64,000 nt of DNA, from contig NZ_AKWX02000012.1 of assembly GCF_000306115.2 (NCBI RefSeq), positions 62,001 to 126,000 on the forward strand. Reading direction: 5' to 3'. The position numbers and the translations under genes were made by a program. Position 1 is the stretch's first letter; the number at the start of each line of letters is the position of its first letter. Source of the stretch: Leptospira wolffii serovar Khorat str. Khorat-H2 (GTDB lineage Bacteria > Spirochaetota > Leptospiria > Leptospirales > Leptospiraceae). The notes below the pieces were generated by a model, which did no database searches, was not told the DNA's origin, and was given only the letters and a program-made list of their open reading frames with translations. Shown here in pieces: positions 17,908-28,737 of this stretch.

Positions 17908-19492
17908 CGCAGTTGAGGCAAGGGGCGGGAATTCTATCGTGCTGTCCTCTTACCGAGGCGGCAAAATGAGGATTTCCTTTTTCCCAGATTTCCTTTAAGG
18001 TATCGGTTTTGAGATTTCCCAAGGCGGGAGAGAAGGAGGCCGGGATCTGCTTGCATACGGAGACGCTTCCGTCGGCGTTCACATAAAGGTCTCGGGAAAG
18101 ATGCCAACAGAAATCCCTTCCCAAAGGAGTCAGGTCCGAGGCTCTTCTCTGCGCGAGCTTGTCCGCGTAAGAATTATATTTTTGTAATATAACTTCGTAA
18201 CCCGCTTTTTGAGTTTCCTCGTACCAGGAATCCAGTTCGGGATCCACGTCCTTGATTTTCAAAAACTGGAGATAAACGGAGGATTTGGGAAGAACCTGGG
18301 AGACTTCTTCCAGATGGCGAAGTACTTTTTCGAGATTGTCCTTACCGTACAATCGGGTGTAGGCTTGCTTATCTCTCGTAGTCAGATTTACGATCAGGCT
18401 GATTTTTTTTCTCTCTTCTTCTCCTACGGAAAGGATGCCCTGGATGAGTTTTTCCGGAGAAGCGTACAGTGCGGATTCTATGAATAATTCCTTTAGATGA
18501 GTAGATTGCAAGGCTCTCCGTATGAGTTCATCTAATTTCGGATGAAGTGTGGGTTCTCCCAATCCTCCGAAACAAAGGCTGTAACCGTATCCGAATTCCT
18601 CCGCTTGGTTTAGAATAGAATCCAATATCGCCGGTTCCAAGGCGATTCCGTCCTGGGAAGGATCCAGAGACTGCCTTGGACAAAATACGCATTCGGATTC
18701 GCAGCCTCGGAATACTTCTATTTCGTAATAGCTGGGAGCCGAGCGGAAAACTTCCGGATTCTCGGATAAGAAAGGTTGGATCTCCTCATACTTCCAATCC
18801 GATTTTCGGGAAAGAAAAGAAGAAACGAGTTTCTTGGATCGCGTATCCTTCAGAGAAAAATCCAATCTCCATTGTCTGAGATCCGGAGAAGAATAGAATA
18901 TCTCCGTATCGTAATGATTGATATTCTTAGCCAGAAACTCCTGGGTTCCTCCCGTATATCCGGGAGGTAGGCTTCTTACGAATTCTCTGGAAAGGATTCT
19001 GGGAACGATTCCGGGAGGAAGATTTTCGGAATAGGAATACTGTGCCAGATACTTGTCGTGACGAATCGCGAGCTCCGATATCAATTTTGGATCCGATAAA
19101 GGTGCTAAACCGTCGAAGAGGAAAAAGCTGGTCTCGTCCCAATCCGGATCGCCTGATTCGGAGGCGGGCAACCTCTCCGCGACTTGGGAGACGAAATCCG
19201 CTTCCGAATCGGAGGATAATATTATAAATTCAGAATATCCTAATTTTTTTACGATCCCTTGGCTTTCCGCCTCGGATCCTCTCCATAGATTGGAATAAAC
19301 GGGAAATCCTTTGGAATTGCGCGAGAGTTTTTCCAGGGTCTTTTCGAAGTAATCCGAGAATTCCGAGTCGGAGAGAATCTCTGAAACCGTTTTCGGAGAC
19401 TCTTTGAAATAAAAGGCCGCTGCTCGGGGAGGGAATTTCATGAATTTTAAAAAGGTTCTCTTTTTATCTTCGGCAGAATCTAAGAAATTCAA
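17882..19492 (-). CDS. Spiro-SPASM radical SAM protein
   Basis: 536 residues. The 4Fe-4S radical SAM motif is CESECVFC (about 275-282), followed by [13 protein letters not shown] (about 313-325), which holds the GGE-like SAM-binding element. The C-terminal SPASM region carries further Cys in DFCWHLS, SVCKQIP and PCLNCDEW for auxiliary clusters. The first 230 residues look like a degenerate nucleotidyltransferase. This domain order is the hallmark of the spirochaete-only spiro-SPASM family; the substrate is unknown. It overlaps the upstream SurA-like gene by 4 bases and the downstream SpsF/SpsG gene by 26, so all three form one translational unit. A sugar or peptide modification is a reasonable inference. 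Confidence 0.85.
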   Translation of the reverse strand: MNFLDSAEDKKRTFLKFMKFPPRAAAFYFKESPKTVSEILSDSEFSDYFEKTLEKLSRNSKGFPVYSNLWRGSEAESQGIVKKLGYSEFIILSSDSEADFVSQVAERLPASESGDPDWDETSFFLFDGLAPLSDPKLISELAIRHDKYLAQYSYSENLPPGIVPRILSREFVRSLPPGYTGGTQEFLAKNINHYDTEIFYSSPDLRQWRLDFSLKDTRSKKLVSSFLSRKSDWKYEEIQPFLSENPEVFRSAPSYYEIEVFRGCESECVFCPRQSLDPSQDGIALEPAILDSILNQAEEFGYGYSLCFGGLGEPTLHPKLDELIRRALQSTHLKELFIESALYASPEKLIQGILSVGEEERKKISLIVNLTTRDKQAYTRLYGKDNLEKVLRHLEEVSQVLPKSSVYLQFLKIKDVDPELDSWYEETQKAGYEVILQKYNSYADKLAQRRASDLTPLGRDFCWHLSRDLYVNADGSVSVCKQIPASFSPALGNLKTDTLKEIWEKGNPHFAASVRGQHDRIPAPCLNCDEWYTFNA

Positions 19493-20553
19493 TCCAGAAT
19501 CAGGGATTCCTGCTGGTCCGGAATCTTATTTTCTTTCTTATAGGACTCGTCGAAGATTTGGATGGGGACCACCGTTCTTTGTTCTCTAACCCATTTAGAG
19601 AAATTCTCGTCTTCCTTCTCTCTCATGAGCAGGTTTCCGATCCCTTGCCTTACGCTATCCAGAGGAGTAGGGCGTTTGCCTTCCACTTTCAACACGCAGT
19701 ATCTTTTTCTTTCATCCCTAAATACTTCCGAAATGCTACCTACCGAAAGACTGGAAGCTGCGGTGGCCACGGAACGGCTGGTCTTATATAATTCGAAGGA
19801 GGAGATCCAATCCACCAGTCCTTTTCTCGCTCGAAGAACCGGATCCGTGTTTCTAGGGGATCCCGCCACTAAGCCGAAGGAAGCAGGATCCGCGTTCAGC
19901 GTTTTTTTGAGATCGGAGGCTTCCTTATGGATTCTGGATTCTTCCGAAATGGAATCATTATTGGGAGCGATCGCGATTTGTCTAAACTGGATTTCGAATC
20001 CCACCTTATCCCTGTTTTGGTTGTACCAATTTCGGATATCCTTTTCCGCAGGTGGATGATTGGGGACCTTATATTGCAACAATTGTCCCCTTTTGATCTG
20101 GTAAGGAAGTTCCGTATACCAAAGATCGAAAGACATTCCCGAAGTGGATTCGATCGCTTTCTCGAATTGTTTGCGGGAAGTGATTCCCATGAGTTCCATA
20201 CGTTTGTCGATCTCGCTTTCGAGTCTCTTCTCGTTTACTTGTATGGATTCGTCTTCCGAGATGGAATCCACTACAGCGCGATCTATAAGAAAGTCTATAA
20301 TCCGAGTTCGCAAAGATTTACGGGTATCCTCGTTTTTGAGAAATCTTTGTAGTTTCTGGTATTTTTCCTGAGCGTCGTCGAAATCCAGCTCGCTGATGGA
20401 TTGGTTGCCCACCGTGGCGATGATACGGTTGATGGATTCGGCGGAGCGAACCCGATGAGAAGGGAATAAAACCCCCAAAAGACCCAAGGTAAGGATTAGA
20501 TACGGCTTGGGCGTAGGTCTAAAGAAACCGGAAGACGAGAATATCCTAGGCAC
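19489..20553 (-). CDS. SurA-like periplasmic chaperone / peptidyl-prolyl isomerase
   Basis: 354 residues. A signal peptide (hydrophobic [15 protein letters not shown], cut near residue 37) is followed by a SurA N-terminal helical domain ([20 protein letters not shown], about 41-60) and a parvulin-type domain (about 190-310, [18 protein letters not shown] through [15 protein letters not shown]). The parvulin motif is weak, so isomerase activity is doubtful and chaperone activity more likely. It would assist outer-membrane protein folding. It starts 30 bases after lysC and overlaps spiro-SPASM by 4 bases. Confidence 0.78.
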   Translation of the reverse strand: MPRIFSSSGFFRPTPKPYLILTLGLLGVLFPSHRVRSAESINRIIATVGNQSISELDFDDAQEKYQKLQRFLKNEDTRKSLRTRIIDFLIDRAVVDSISEDESIQVNEKRLESEIDKRMELMGITSRKQFEKAIESTSGMSFDLWYTELPYQIKRGQLLQYKVPNHPPAEKDIRNWYNQNRDKVGFEIQFRQIAIAPNNDSISEESRIHKEASDLKKTLNADPASFGLVAGSPRNTDPVLRARKGLVDWISSFELYKTSRSVATAASSLSVGSISEVFRDERKRYCVLKVEGKRPTPLDSVRQGIGNLLMREKEDENFSKWVREQRTVVPIQIFDESYKKENKIPDQQESLILD

Positions 20554-20583
20554 AGGGAAAACTTCCCCCGGGAGCTGCCTAGT

Positions 20584-21807
20584 TCAACCGTTTTTCGATA
20601 GTCCGAAGGTATCGTGGATTTGGTTTACCGCGATTTCAGAATGAGTTCTTGGGATCACACAGGAGATTTTGATCTCGGAAGTGGAGATCATCTCTATATT
20701 GATTCCTTTATCGGCCAGAGCCTTGAACATTTGCGCCGCAACTCCCACATGGGACTTCATACCGATTCCAACCGCGGAAACGATGGAAATCTCCTCGTTG
20801 ATCTCGGGCTTCTTCGTTCCTTCGGAGGCGGAGAACGCTTCCAGAATCGGCAGAGCCTGGGCGATGTCCTTCTTGGGAATCGTGAAAGAAATGGTATTTC
20901 TTCCGTTATAAGGAGAGGATTGCACGATCACATCTACAAGGATGTCTTTGGAACTGAGTTGTCCGAATAGAACGGCAGCTAGTCCCGGCTTATCCGGAAC
21001 GTCAGAAATGGTGATACGAGCCTGATCGTTTTTAGCGGTCACTCCGCTGACTGTGAGTTTTTCCATGATTTTGTCCTCGTTTACAACCAATGTCCCCGGG
21101 TTATCGTTAAAGCTGGATCTTACGTGAATGACTACGTCGTAGGTCATTCCTAATTCCACGCTTCTGGAATGCAGAACTCCAGCGCCTAGGCTGGCCAGTT
21201 CCAACATTTCTTCATAGGTGATCTGATTATGTTTGCTTGCCTTGGGAACCACTCGAGGGTCGGCGGTATAGACCCCGTCCACATCCGTATAAATCTCGCA
21301 TTCTTTTGCACCTAGCACGGCGGCTAACGCGACGGCGGAAGTATCGGATCCGCCTCTACCCAGGGTAGTGATATTATCGTCTTCGTCTATCCCTTGGAAA
21401 CCGGCGACTATCACTACGTTTCCTTGGCTCAGAGCGGAATCGATTCTGGATCGGTCCACGGTTTGGATTTTTGCGTTGGAATAATTTCCGTCCGTGATCA
21501 TTCGGACCTGGGATCCGGTAAAGGATTTGGCGGGAACTCCCGCTTCCCATAGGGCCATGGCAAGAAGTGCTATCGATACCTGCTCTCCCGTAGAAAGCAA
21601 CATGTCCATCTCTCTCTTGGGAGGATTTTTGGTGATCTTTTCGGCTAGATCCACCAACTCGTCGGTCGTATGACCCATAGCGGAAACGACTACGACTACG
21701 TGGTTTCCTTGATCGCGATAGCGTTTGATTCTTTTGGCTACGTTTTGGATCCGTTCGGGAGTTCCTACCGACGTGCCACCGAATTTTTGGACGATTATGT
21801 TTGCCAT
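20584..21807 (-). CDS. lysC: Aspartate kinase
   Basis: 407 residues from ATG 21807, which gives the canonical start [19 protein letters not shown]; frames extending further upstream are spurious. The kinase domain has KFGGTSVG (about 8-15), [23 protein letters not shown] (about 144-166) and the aspartate-binding region. Two ACT domains follow (about 265-400, [20 protein letters not shown] and [29 protein letters not shown]), which bind the lysine/threonine feedback inhibitors. It phosphorylates aspartate for lysine, methionine and threonine synthesis. It heads the lysC-surA-spiroSPASM-spsFG operon and is divergent from the sodium symporter. Confidence 0.95.
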   Translation of the reverse strand: MANIIVQKFGGTSVGTPERIQNVAKRIKRYRDQGNHVVVVVSAMGHTTDELVDLAEKITKNPPKREMDMLLSTGEQVSIALLAMALWEAGVPAKSFTGSQVRMITDGNYSNAKIQTVDRSRIDSALSQGNVVIVAGFQGIDEDDNITTLGRGGSDTSAVALAAVLGAKECEIYTDVDGVYTADPRVVPKASKHNQITYEEMLELASLGAGVLHSRSVELGMTYDVVIHVRSSFNDNPGTLVVNEDKIMEKLTVSGVTAKNDQARITISDVPDKPGLAAVLFGQLSSKDILVDVIVQSSPYNGRNTISFTIPKKDIAQALPILEAFSASEGTKKPEINEEISIVSAVGIGMKSHVGVAAQMFKALADKGINIEMISTSEIKISCVIPRTHSEIAVNQIHDTFGLSKNG

Positions 21808-21886
21808 GCCTCGGGGCCATCTTTCCGGGGCTATATCGGGGATCAAGAGAAATCGATTCCATAGAAGGGAAAGAATCCTTGTTTTC

Positions 21887-23773
21887 ATGGGAGATCCGCC
21901 GATCTTTATGGAAAGTTCTCCCGAAAGGAGAAGGGGGCCCGCTATTTTTTCCTCAATCGATTGGATTCTCATTATCGTTTATATCCTCTTCGCCTTTTCT
22001 GTCGGGATTCTGCTTTCCTCCAAAGCGGGAGAAAGCTTAAGTTCCTACTTCGTCGCGGACCGTAAGTTGCCTTGGTGGTGGCTCGGGACTTCCATGGTGG
22101 CTACCACATTCGCTGCGGATACTCCTCTAGTAATCACGGGAATGGTCGCCCAGGACGGGGTAAGTGGAAACTGGCTTTGGTGGAGTTGGGCGATCGGTTA
22201 TTTGATCATCACAGTCTTCTTTGCCGCCTCCTGGAGAAAAGCGGAGGTTCTTACGGATGTGGAATTCGTGGAGTTGAGATATGCGGGAACCGGAGCGGCG
22301 ATACTTCGGGCGAGCAAGGCATTCTTCTTAAGTATTCTTTTCAATTCCATTATCTTGGGTTGGGTGTTCAAGGCAATGTCCAAAATCACCGCACCCTTTT
22401 TGGATTGGCGTATTCTTCTCGGAGCGGGTATCTTCGATTCTCTTGTTTCCTCTTGGCCTGAGTTTCTTCTATTAGGAGATTTGAATACTACTCTCACCGT
22501 TCTCGTTCTTTTTTCCGTGGTCGTTTTTTATAGTAGTATGGGAGGAATCCAAGGCGTAATCCTAACGGATCTATTCCAGTTTGCTCTAGGAATTTCCGGG
22601 GCGATTGTTTTCGCGGTTCTTGCCGTCCAGTATGTGGGAGGATTAGAAGGATTGTATTCCAAATTGGGGAATTTGTATCCGGATCGCGCCGATGCCATTC
22701 TTTCTTTCTGGCCTAATTTCGGAGAAGGGGATCACGGTCTACCGATTCAAGTATTTTTAATATTCATCGGAGTGCAATGGTGGATCCAGTATCATTCCGA
22801 CGGCTCGGGCTATTTGGCCCAAAGGATGCATACCGCAAAGACTCCAAAGGATGCGGAGCTAGGGTCTTTATGGTTCAATATCGCCAATTTTATTCTACGT
22901 ACCTGGCCTTGGGTTCTCACCGGACTCGTATGTCTCGTAGTGTTTCCGCTTGATAAGGCGGATCTATTCCATCCGGAAGGTTTCGTGGTGCAGGGGGATC
23001 GAGAGAGCGCGTATCCGGTTCTCATGAAAGTGGTTCTTCCTTCCGGATTATTGGGACTCGTATTCGTGAGTCTTATGGCCGCGTTCATGTCCACCGCAGA
23101 CACCCATATAAACTGGGGAGCCAGCTATCTCGTAAACGATCTTTATCTTAGATTCGTAAAACCGAATGCCGGAAATAAGGAAACGGTCCTTGCGGGTAGA
23201 ATTGCGGTAGTGGTTATGGCTGCGATTGCAGTACTCGTGGCGGCCCAGATGAAATCCATAGAATCCGCTTGGAAATTCTTTTTGGCCATGGCCTCCGGTT
23301 TGGGACTCCCTCAGATACTCCGTTGGATTTGGTGGAGAGCCAACGCTTGGACCGAAATTTCGGGAATGGCTACGGCCTTGGTTTTATCTTTGATTCTGTA
23401 TCCTCAATTTCCGGACGTTAGATCCGATTACTTACTATTCTGGACCGCTTTGGGGAGTGTGTTCGTTTCGATTCTGGTCACATTCCTTACTCCTCCCGTT
23501 TCCGATCCTGTTATAGAGAGCTTCGTAAAGCGACTGCATCCTTACGGCTTCTGGGGGAAATGGGGAGGGGAGAAGATCCGATCCGGATTTTATGCTAGGG
23601 TAAAGGTTTGGATCTTTTCTCTCATCTCTCTTTACGCGGGACTTTTCGGAATAGGATATATTCTTAGATTAGAATATACAAAAGGAATAATGGTGCTACT
23701 TCTCGGTGCGGTGACAGGAGTCGTCGCATGGAGGCTTTGGATAAGAAAGGACGGAGTTTCCTTACAGGGATAG
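21887..23773 (+). CDS. Sodium:solute symporter (SSS family)
   Basis: 628 residues from ATG 21887 (AAGGGAAAG upstream; ATG 21908 is an alternative). About 13-14 membrane helices run the length of the protein. The SSS features include the Na+-site region in [24 protein letters not shown] (about 49-72), the core motif [31 protein letters not shown] (about 387-417) and the C-terminal extra helices. The exact substrate cannot be read; proline, pantothenate, sugars and others are carried by this family. The tail region (residues about 540-560, [21 protein letters not shown]) is typical of a spirochaete/Bacteroidetes subgroup. Divergent from lysC by 79 bp. Confidence 0.9.
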   Translation: MGDPPIFMESSPERRRGPAIFSSIDWILIIVYILFAFSVGILLSSKAGESLSSYFVADRKLPWWWLGTSMVATTFAADTPLVITGMVAQDGVSGNWLWWSWAIGYLIITVFFAASWRKAEVLTDVEFVELRYAGTGAAILRASKAFFLSILFNSIILGWVFKAMSKITAPFLDWRILLGAGIFDSLVSSWPEFLLLGDLNTTLTVLVLFSVVVFYSSMGGIQGVILTDLFQFALGISGAIVFAVLAVQYVGGLEGLYSKLGNLYPDRADAILSFWPNFGEGDHGLPIQVFLIFIGVQWWIQYHSDGSGYLAQRMHTAKTPKDAELGSLWFNIANFILRTWPWVLTGLVCLVVFPLDKADLFHPEGFVVQGDRESAYPVLMKVVLPSGLLGLVFVSLMAAFMSTADTHINWGASYLVNDLYLRFVKPNAGNKETVLAGRIAVVVMAAIAVLVAAQMKSIESAWKFFLAMASGLGLPQILRWIWWRANAWTEISGMATALVLSLILYPQFPDVRSDYLLFWTALGSVFVSILVTFLTPPVSDPVIESFVKRLHPYGFWGKWGGEKIRSGFYARVKVWIFSLISLYAGLFGIGYILRLEYTKGIMVLLLGAVTGVVAWRLWIRKDGVSLQG

Positions 23774-23927
23774 GTCGGATTACCGTTTTCCCCCTCTAAA
23801 AAAAGCTTTTCAATAGAAACGCTTCGATCAGTAACATACGGTTTCGAAAAGAAAAAGAAGCTACGTATCCGGTAATCCGGTCGGTTGCTTCGGATAATAA
23901 AACGGCTGTTATGTTAAGGAGAGAAGA

Positions 23928-24809
23928 ATGCAGTTTGGAGTAGTCGAAAAGACTCTATTGCCGGCTCTACTGGCGATCATCATGTTAGGAATGGGTTTCG
24001 GATTGGCTCCGGCGGATTTTAGAAGGATCCTCACGACGCCATTGCAGACCCTTGTGGGAACTATCGGTCATTTCGTGATCATGCCTCTCGCAGCCTATGC
24101 CGTGGTATTGATTTTGGGATTGGAATACGAATTGGCTTTGGGTGTGATTCTTGTAGGATCCTGTCCGAGCGGGACTACTTCGAATTTGATCAATTATCTG
24201 GCCAAAGGGGATGTAGCCTTGGCTGTGGTCATCACGTCTCTTTCTACTTTGCTCTGTCCGTTATTGACTCCGGTCATAGTTACATTCTTCGGATCCTTAT
24301 TGGATTCTTCCGGGGGAAAGGTAATGGACATTTCCTTTATAGAGATGTTGAAGCTAGTCGTAGTCATCATAGTGATTCCGATCGGAATCGGAATGTGGGT
24401 GAAGCATAAATTCCCTAAGTTCGCAAAAGAGATCGAGTTGCCTTATAAGATATTCTCCATCGTCTTTTTGGTGGGTGTCATAATCATCGTGACCTATCGA
24501 AACAAGGACGAATTCTGGAATATGGTGGCTTTAGTGGGACTTGCGGTCGTTCTACATAATGCTTTCGGATTCCTAGCCGGATACTTCGTGCCTAAGATGT
24601 TGCGGATCGGAGAAAGACAATCCAGAACGATTTCCATAGAGGTCGCGATCCAAAACACTACGTTAGGAATGACTCTTGCCGTCCAATTCTTCGGGCCTAA
24701 GGTGGCTTTGCCTTCCGCAGTCTTCAGTATTTGGATGTATATTACGGGTGCGGCTATGGCTTTACTTTGGTCCAAGGTGTTTCCGTTACCTGAGGAAAAA
24801 GCCGCCTAA
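23928..24809 (+). CDS. Bile acid:sodium symporter family (BASS) transporter, copy 1
   Basis: 293 residues, nine to ten membrane helices. The BASS core is clear: GSCPSGTTSNLINYLAKGDVALAVVITS (about 77-104), with the substrate/ion crossover segment, and VAIQNTTLGMTLAVQFF (about 239-255). These transporters bring in organic anions (bile acids, pantoate, ketoacids and others) with Na+. A GGAGAG site precedes the ATG. A second, related gene lies at 46213-47109. The transcript ends at the hairpin 24863-24890 shared with the convergent pectin-acetylesterase-like gene. Confidence 0.9.
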   Translation: MQFGVVEKTLLPALLAIIMLGMGFGLAPADFRRILTTPLQTLVGTIGHFVIMPLAAYAVVLILGLEYELALGVILVGSCPSGTTSNLINYLAKGDVALAVVITSLSTLLCPLLTPVIVTFFGSLLDSSGGKVMDISFIEMLKLVVVIIVIPIGIGMWVKHKFPKFAKEIELPYKIFSIVFLVGVIIIVTYRNKDEFWNMVALVGLAVVLHNAFGFLAGYFVPKMLRIGERQSRTISIEVAIQNTTLGMTLAVQFFGPKVALPSAVFSIWMYITGAAMALLWSKVFPLPEEKAA

Positions 24810-24862
24810 CGGAAATCCAGAAAATCGATCCGAACGTCAGGCTAGGAGAGATTTCGAGAAGA

Positions 24863-24890
24863 ATAAAGGGCGGCTTTCACCGCCCTTTAT
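24863..24890. terminator. Bidirectional terminator between convergent genes
   Basis: ATAAAGGGCGG and CCGCCCTTTAT form a perfect 11-bp stem with a 6-base loop between the BASS gene (+) and the 24894 gene (-). The A- and T-rich outer stem and following TCGTTTAT serve both strands. Confidence 0.8.
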
Positions 24891-24893
24891 CGT

Positions 24894-26303
24894 TTATAGT
24901 AAGAGGTTCACTAACGCAAACCAGAAGTCCGTCACGTTCGCGTCGTTCGGATTCACATCTTCGAAGAAACTACGGAAGCCGGAACTGCCGAAGATGTAAT
25001 CGTTGATAAAGGTTCCCAGAGTAATCCCCGTATTTCCTATCTCCGTACCTGTGAACTCCACAATGGAAGTGCAATGGCTTTCATTGATACTTCTATAGTA
25101 AGGAATGAAATACTCCAGGTTCGGATACCGATCATACTGGGCTTTCAGATTCTCGATGTCCTGTGCCCATAGAGTGGAGATGATATACTCCTTGTCCGCG
25201 GGAATATTCTCGTCTAGGCCGTAGAATCTTGCGTAGGAATACATTGAGTAGTTGGCGTCCCTTCTAAAAAGGGTGATCGCCAATTTATCGTTAGGATACT
25301 TCTGAGCCAACGCCTCGCTGATTTTACCGTAATCCGATCGGATATCCACGGAAGGAAAATCCGCCTGAGCCTTGTTTACGAAGTAGTCCGTATTCCATGC
25401 CTCTCTGATTTTTTGTTGCAAGGGCCACTGGTTTCCGTAACCGGGTGCCGGAAAGATCGGACCGGAATCGTTCAGTAGGTAGCTTTTGGAAGGACTTAAC
25501 GCTTTTCTAATGAAATGATAATTGGTCAAGGATCCCGTTCCTCCAGCGCTACAACCCGACACGAAGAGTTCCTTGGGTTTGTTGAAATTGGACTTCAGCC
25601 AATCTATCACCAATTCCATATTCTTTGCGCCTACATGGCGATAAGTGATGGGAGGATTTTGGCCGGTGGGATCCGAATAGGTCGCTACCTTGTTTCCGGA
25701 ATAAACGTCTCCGGTGCAGTAAGGGATAAACACCTTATTCCAGGAAGAAGTCTTCACGTTCTGTCCCGTAGGATGATTCTTCAGGATGATAGGCGAGATC
25801 GCTGCGTTCGGACTTCCCCCCGGTTTATTCGGATCTATGAAGTCCCCGAAATTCATATGATTGTCCGGAATTCCGTTCGGGTTCGCGGCACCTCGTATTC
25901 CGGTTTGTCCAGTGCAGCTTGCGTAATCCCAGCAGGCTCCTCCGGGTTCCAAGTAAACGAGCAGTCTACTGGAATTTCCCAAAATCCAATCCAGAAGTCC
26001 GTCGGCTCTATCCACGAAAATCTTATAAGGCGTTCCGTTTCCGCAGACCGCTCCCGGTATATAGATCACGTCGTAAGATCCGTAAACTACGCTTGTCAGA
26101 TCGTCCAAAACGTTTTGAGCTTGCACATCCCCCGAGGAAGAGGACGGCAGATTTGCCGCTTCCGCCTGGGAAGGTTCCAATAACCCGGAAAGTAATGCCA
26201 GGTCCTGACCGTCCGCGGCTTTGCCCGACTGAGAACAGTTCCATGTTATTACGACTAACGTTATGAGCAGTTCTCGTAATCCGATTCTCTTCACTTGATT
26301 CAT
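24894..26303 (-). CDS. Pectin-acetylesterase/Notum-like esterase, lipoprotein
   Basis: 469 residues. Lipoprotein signal with Cys in ITWNCSQ (about 23). The alpha/beta-hydrolase core of the pectinacetylesterase family is present: LLVYLEPGGACWDYASC (about 113-129) with the oxyanion GG, the nucleophile elbow VSGCSAGGTGS (about 249-259) and the His-containing ESHCTSIVEF near residue 416. Ser and His are identifiable; the Asp is probably in the WNTDYF or DYGKIS region. Family members remove acetyl or acyl groups from polysaccharides or, for Notum, from protein. It begins 28 bases after the histidine kinase gene, with GGAGG eight bases before the ATG, so it is likely co-transcribed with the two-component system. 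Confidence 0.8.
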   Translation of the reverse strand: MNQVKRIGLRELLITLVVITWNCSQSGKAADGQDLALLSGLLEPSQAEAANLPSSSSGDVQAQNVLDDLTSVVYGSYDVIYIPGAVCGNGTPYKIFVDRADGLLDWILGNSSRLLVYLEPGGACWDYASCTGQTGIRGAANPNGIPDNHMNFGDFIDPNKPGGSPNAAISPIILKNHPTGQNVKTSSWNKVFIPYCTGDVYSGNKVATYSDPTGQNPPITYRHVGAKNMELVIDWLKSNFNKPKELFVSGCSAGGTGSLTNYHFIRKALSPSKSYLLNDSGPIFPAPGYGNQWPLQQKIREAWNTDYFVNKAQADFPSVDIRSDYGKISEALAQKYPNDKLAITLFRRDANYSMYSYARFYGLDENIPADKEYIISTLWAQDIENLKAQYDRYPNLEYFIPYYRSINESHCTSIVEFTGTEIGNTGITLGTFINDYIFGSSGFRSFFEDVNPNDANVTDFWFALVNLLL

Positions 26304-26331
26304 TTTATTTGCCTCCAGTTCTTAAAAATCC

Positions 26332-27735
26332 CTATTTCGCTTTTGATTTCGGGAATTCTAGAAGCACCTCGGCTCCTCTCGTTCGGGAAGAATTCCCCAA
26401 ACGGATCCGGATTCCCATCCGGTCTAATAATCTTTTCGCAAGGGAAAGTCCTAAGCCGCTGGAAGGTTCGCTGGCCGTCGGTCTTGCGGAGAGTACTGAA
26501 AATTCGCGGAACATATTCTTCTCATCTTCGGGACGGAAGCCCGGGCCGGAGTCCTCGATTTTGATTACCAAGACGGACCCTTCTTCTTGGTCCCGTACGG
26601 AACTATAGAGTAGAATCTCGGATTCTCCCGGGGAGAATTTGGCGGCGTTACTGAGAATATTGTCGAATACGCGATACAATATCTGCGGATGAGCGTGATA
26701 AAAAAAGGGCCCTTCCGAGAGAAGGTTTCGGATTCGAATTCCTTTGGAAGAGAATAGGAAGTCCAGATTGTCCGCGACGGACTTGAGTAGAATCTGAGGA
26801 TCCAAAGCCTGTTCCGATTTTCCCGAGAGTTCCATCTCGTCCGAATTGGAAAGATATAGTACTTCTTCTATAGATTCTAAAATTTTTCTCGCGGTCCTAT
26901 CTATATGGTCCAATACCTCAGGCGGATCCGAAAGGATCTTGGTCCCGCACGGGATAGGATTGGTGTCTCTTGTATAGAGACCGACCAGGCTTAGGATTCC
27001 CGTAACGGGACTTTTTAAATCATGTATCGCTATTTTAAGAATTTCCGATTTCTTAATGGATTCCATGATCAATCTATGATTCAAATCCCGGATGGATTGT
27101 TCTTTATGAAAGGAATGAACCTTGGTGAGAAAGCTGATCTGATCGAACAAAATCGTCATGATCAACATAAAGGAAAGATTCTGGATCAGATAGGACGTAT
27201 CCAGGCCGAGGGAAAAGATACACGCGAAGAATAGGGCGTAATTGCAGATATATATGAACGTTTTCTTATGATCCGGAAATCGTAATAGAATGGCTATACC
27301 CAATTGGGTGAAGGAAAATAAGGAAAGATCGGTGCCGAAGCGGAAGATGAGTAAGTTCATGCTGGTTCCGCAGAAAGTCAGGAATACTGTCGCGCAGATC
27401 ACAGCCCATTTCTTATAAGCGAACTGATTTCGATGGATGGGAAAATTCAAGGCGATCGTAAACAAAAGACATCCCGGCAAGAGTACAGCGTTGAATATGA
27501 GTAAGGAGATATGTTCCGGATCCTTCATGTAATCCAAAAGATCCAAGGCGGCGAAAGGAATATACACGACGAACAGGAAGGGAAATAGATAACGTAAGAT
27601 CAGATACACTTCCAGATAAGAGGAACGGATGAACTCCGGATCCGACCTGAGCTCCTTTAGAATATGAATATGTTTTCGGATAAAGAATACGAAACTTTTG
27701 GAACGGGCTTTGACGGTTGTGAGTAAAGTATTCAC
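26332..27735 (-). CDS. Membrane sensor histidine kinase
   Basis: 467 residues. Six or so membrane helices span residues 45-200, with no large periplasmic domain. The H box is IAIHDLKSPVTGI with the phospho-His at about 238. The catalytic domain holds the N box DNILSNAAKFSPGE (about 360-373), G1 IEDSGPGF (about 399-406) and G2 SSGLGLSLAKRLL (about 434-446). It presumably phosphorylates the LytTR response regulator whose gene overlaps it by 4 bases. The signal is unknown; the all-membrane sensor suggests a lipid-soluble or membrane-state cue. Confidence 0.88.
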   Translation of the reverse strand: MNTLLTTVKARSKSFVFFIRKHIHILKELRSDPEFIRSSYLEVYLILRYLFPFLFVVYIPFAALDLLDYMKDPEHISLLIFNAVLLPGCLLFTIALNFPIHRNQFAYKKWAVICATVFLTFCGTSMNLLIFRFGTDLSLFSFTQLGIAILLRFPDHKKTFIYICNYALFFACIFSLGLDTSYLIQNLSFMLIMTILFDQISFLTKVHSFHKEQSIRDLNHRLIMESIKKSEILKIAIHDLKSPVTGILSLVGLYTRDTNPIPCGTKILSDPPEVLDHIDRTARKILESIEEVLYLSNSDEMELSGKSEQALDPQILLKSVADNLDFLFSSKGIRIRNLLSEGPFFYHAHPQILYRVFDNILSNAAKFSPGESEILLYSSVRDQEEGSVLVIKIEDSGPGFRPEDEKNMFREFSVLSARPTASEPSSGLGLSLAKRLLDRMGIRIRLGNSSRTRGAEVLLEFPKSKAK

Positions 27736-28460
27736 GGCAACCCCAGAATCTTTGCGTTGGAACTCTTGAAAATCGAGATGAGTTTGGATCCCTGGGACCT
27801 ACTCACAGGAATATTATGATTTTCTTCTAAAAGAAGTCTATATCCGGAATTTCCGGTAAATAGTATCTTCCTTACCTCTTCCAGGCGGACTAAGTAACTT
27901 CGGTGGGCCCTGAAAAAGCCGTGGAGTTCCAGATCCTTTTGTAGCTGATCCAGGGTCCTTCTCACCTTTTCCACTTTTCCGTCTTTAGTGAATAGATGCG
28001 CGTAATTCCTATCCGATCTGGCAAATAGTATGTTCTTAGGTTCTATGAAATCGAACCCTTCTTCCTTTCTGAGTGCGATGCTTTTAGGAGAGAAGATGGG
28101 ATAAGGGGAGGCTAGGAATTTGTCGATTGCCGTTCCGAATCTTTCTCTTGTGATCGGTTTAGGCAAGAAATCCAGCGCGGAGAATTCGAACGCTCGAACC
28201 GCATTGTCCCGCTCCGAAGATACTACTACGGTTTGGAATCGGATCTTATCTTCGGCTTCCAGAAGACGAAAGCCTGTCCGACCGTGTAGATTGATATCCA
28301 GGAAGAGTAGATCGATAGGATTTTCCTGTACGAACTTTTTCGCCGAATCCAGATCGGCAATAGTATCCATTCTTAGGATTCTTTTTCCTAGAAATTCCGC
28401 AGTTAAAATTTCCAAACAACGCGCGGTGAGGGGATCGTCTTCCACGATTAGGATTCGCAT
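27732..28460 (-). CDS. LytTR-type response regulator
   Basis: 242 residues. Receiver domain with the acidic pair in LIVEDDP (7-8), phospho-acceptor Asp in LLFLDINLHGRTGF (about 55) and Lys in FLPKPIT (about 102). Residues about 140-238 are a LytTR DNA-binding domain (IEPKNILFARSDRNYAHLFTKDGK and FFRAHRSYLVRLEEVRKI). It overlaps the kinase gene by 4 bases. Targets likely include the esterase lipoprotein gene in the same operon; LytTR direct repeats were not identified upstream. Confidence 0.9.
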   Translation of the reverse strand: MRILIVEDDPLTARCLEILTAEFLGKRILRMDTIADLDSAKKFVQENPIDLLFLDINLHGRTGFRLLEAEDKIRFQTVVVSSERDNAVRAFEFSALDFLPKPITRERFGTAIDKFLASPYPIFSPKSIALRKEEGFDFIEPKNILFARSDRNYAHLFTKDGKVEKVRRTLDQLQKDLELHGFFRAHRSYLVRLEEVRKILFTGNSGYRLLLEENHNIPVSRSQGSKLISIFKSSNAKILGLP

Positions 28461-28737
28461 GCGGGAGAGTGTAACCTAATCCCGAAAACGAGTCAATTCT
28501 CTCGGGGACAAAGCGGGGAAGAGTCGGGACGAACGGATGATTTTATGTAAAACAATCGCTATATATAACGCGTGAAAGAGGGCTTTCAAAAAGAATTTCT
28601 ATCATATTCTCCGGATCGTGTTTGGTGCGTTATGTGCAATTTGCAATATTTCGAAAATGAGAGTTTCTTTACTGAAAACATTTCAGGGCGATAATATTAT
28701 ATTACAATAATGTAATTCCATGTTCGAAGTTCGATCG
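28461..28737. other. Gene-free AT-rich region upstream of the structured element
   Basis: No gene is supported here. It should contain the promoter of the LytTR operon (minus) and of whatever is transcribed at 28738-29013 (plus). A GG-N10-GC string at 28624-28637 has sigma-54 spacing but lacks the GGCAC core. The last 50 bases are very AT-rich (ATAATATTATATTACAATAA). Confidence 0.35.

Noticed and set aside
28623..28638. Sigma-54-like promoter TGGTGCGTTATGTGCA
   Set aside because: Spacing is right but the GGCAC core is missing and no palindromic enhancer is nearby.
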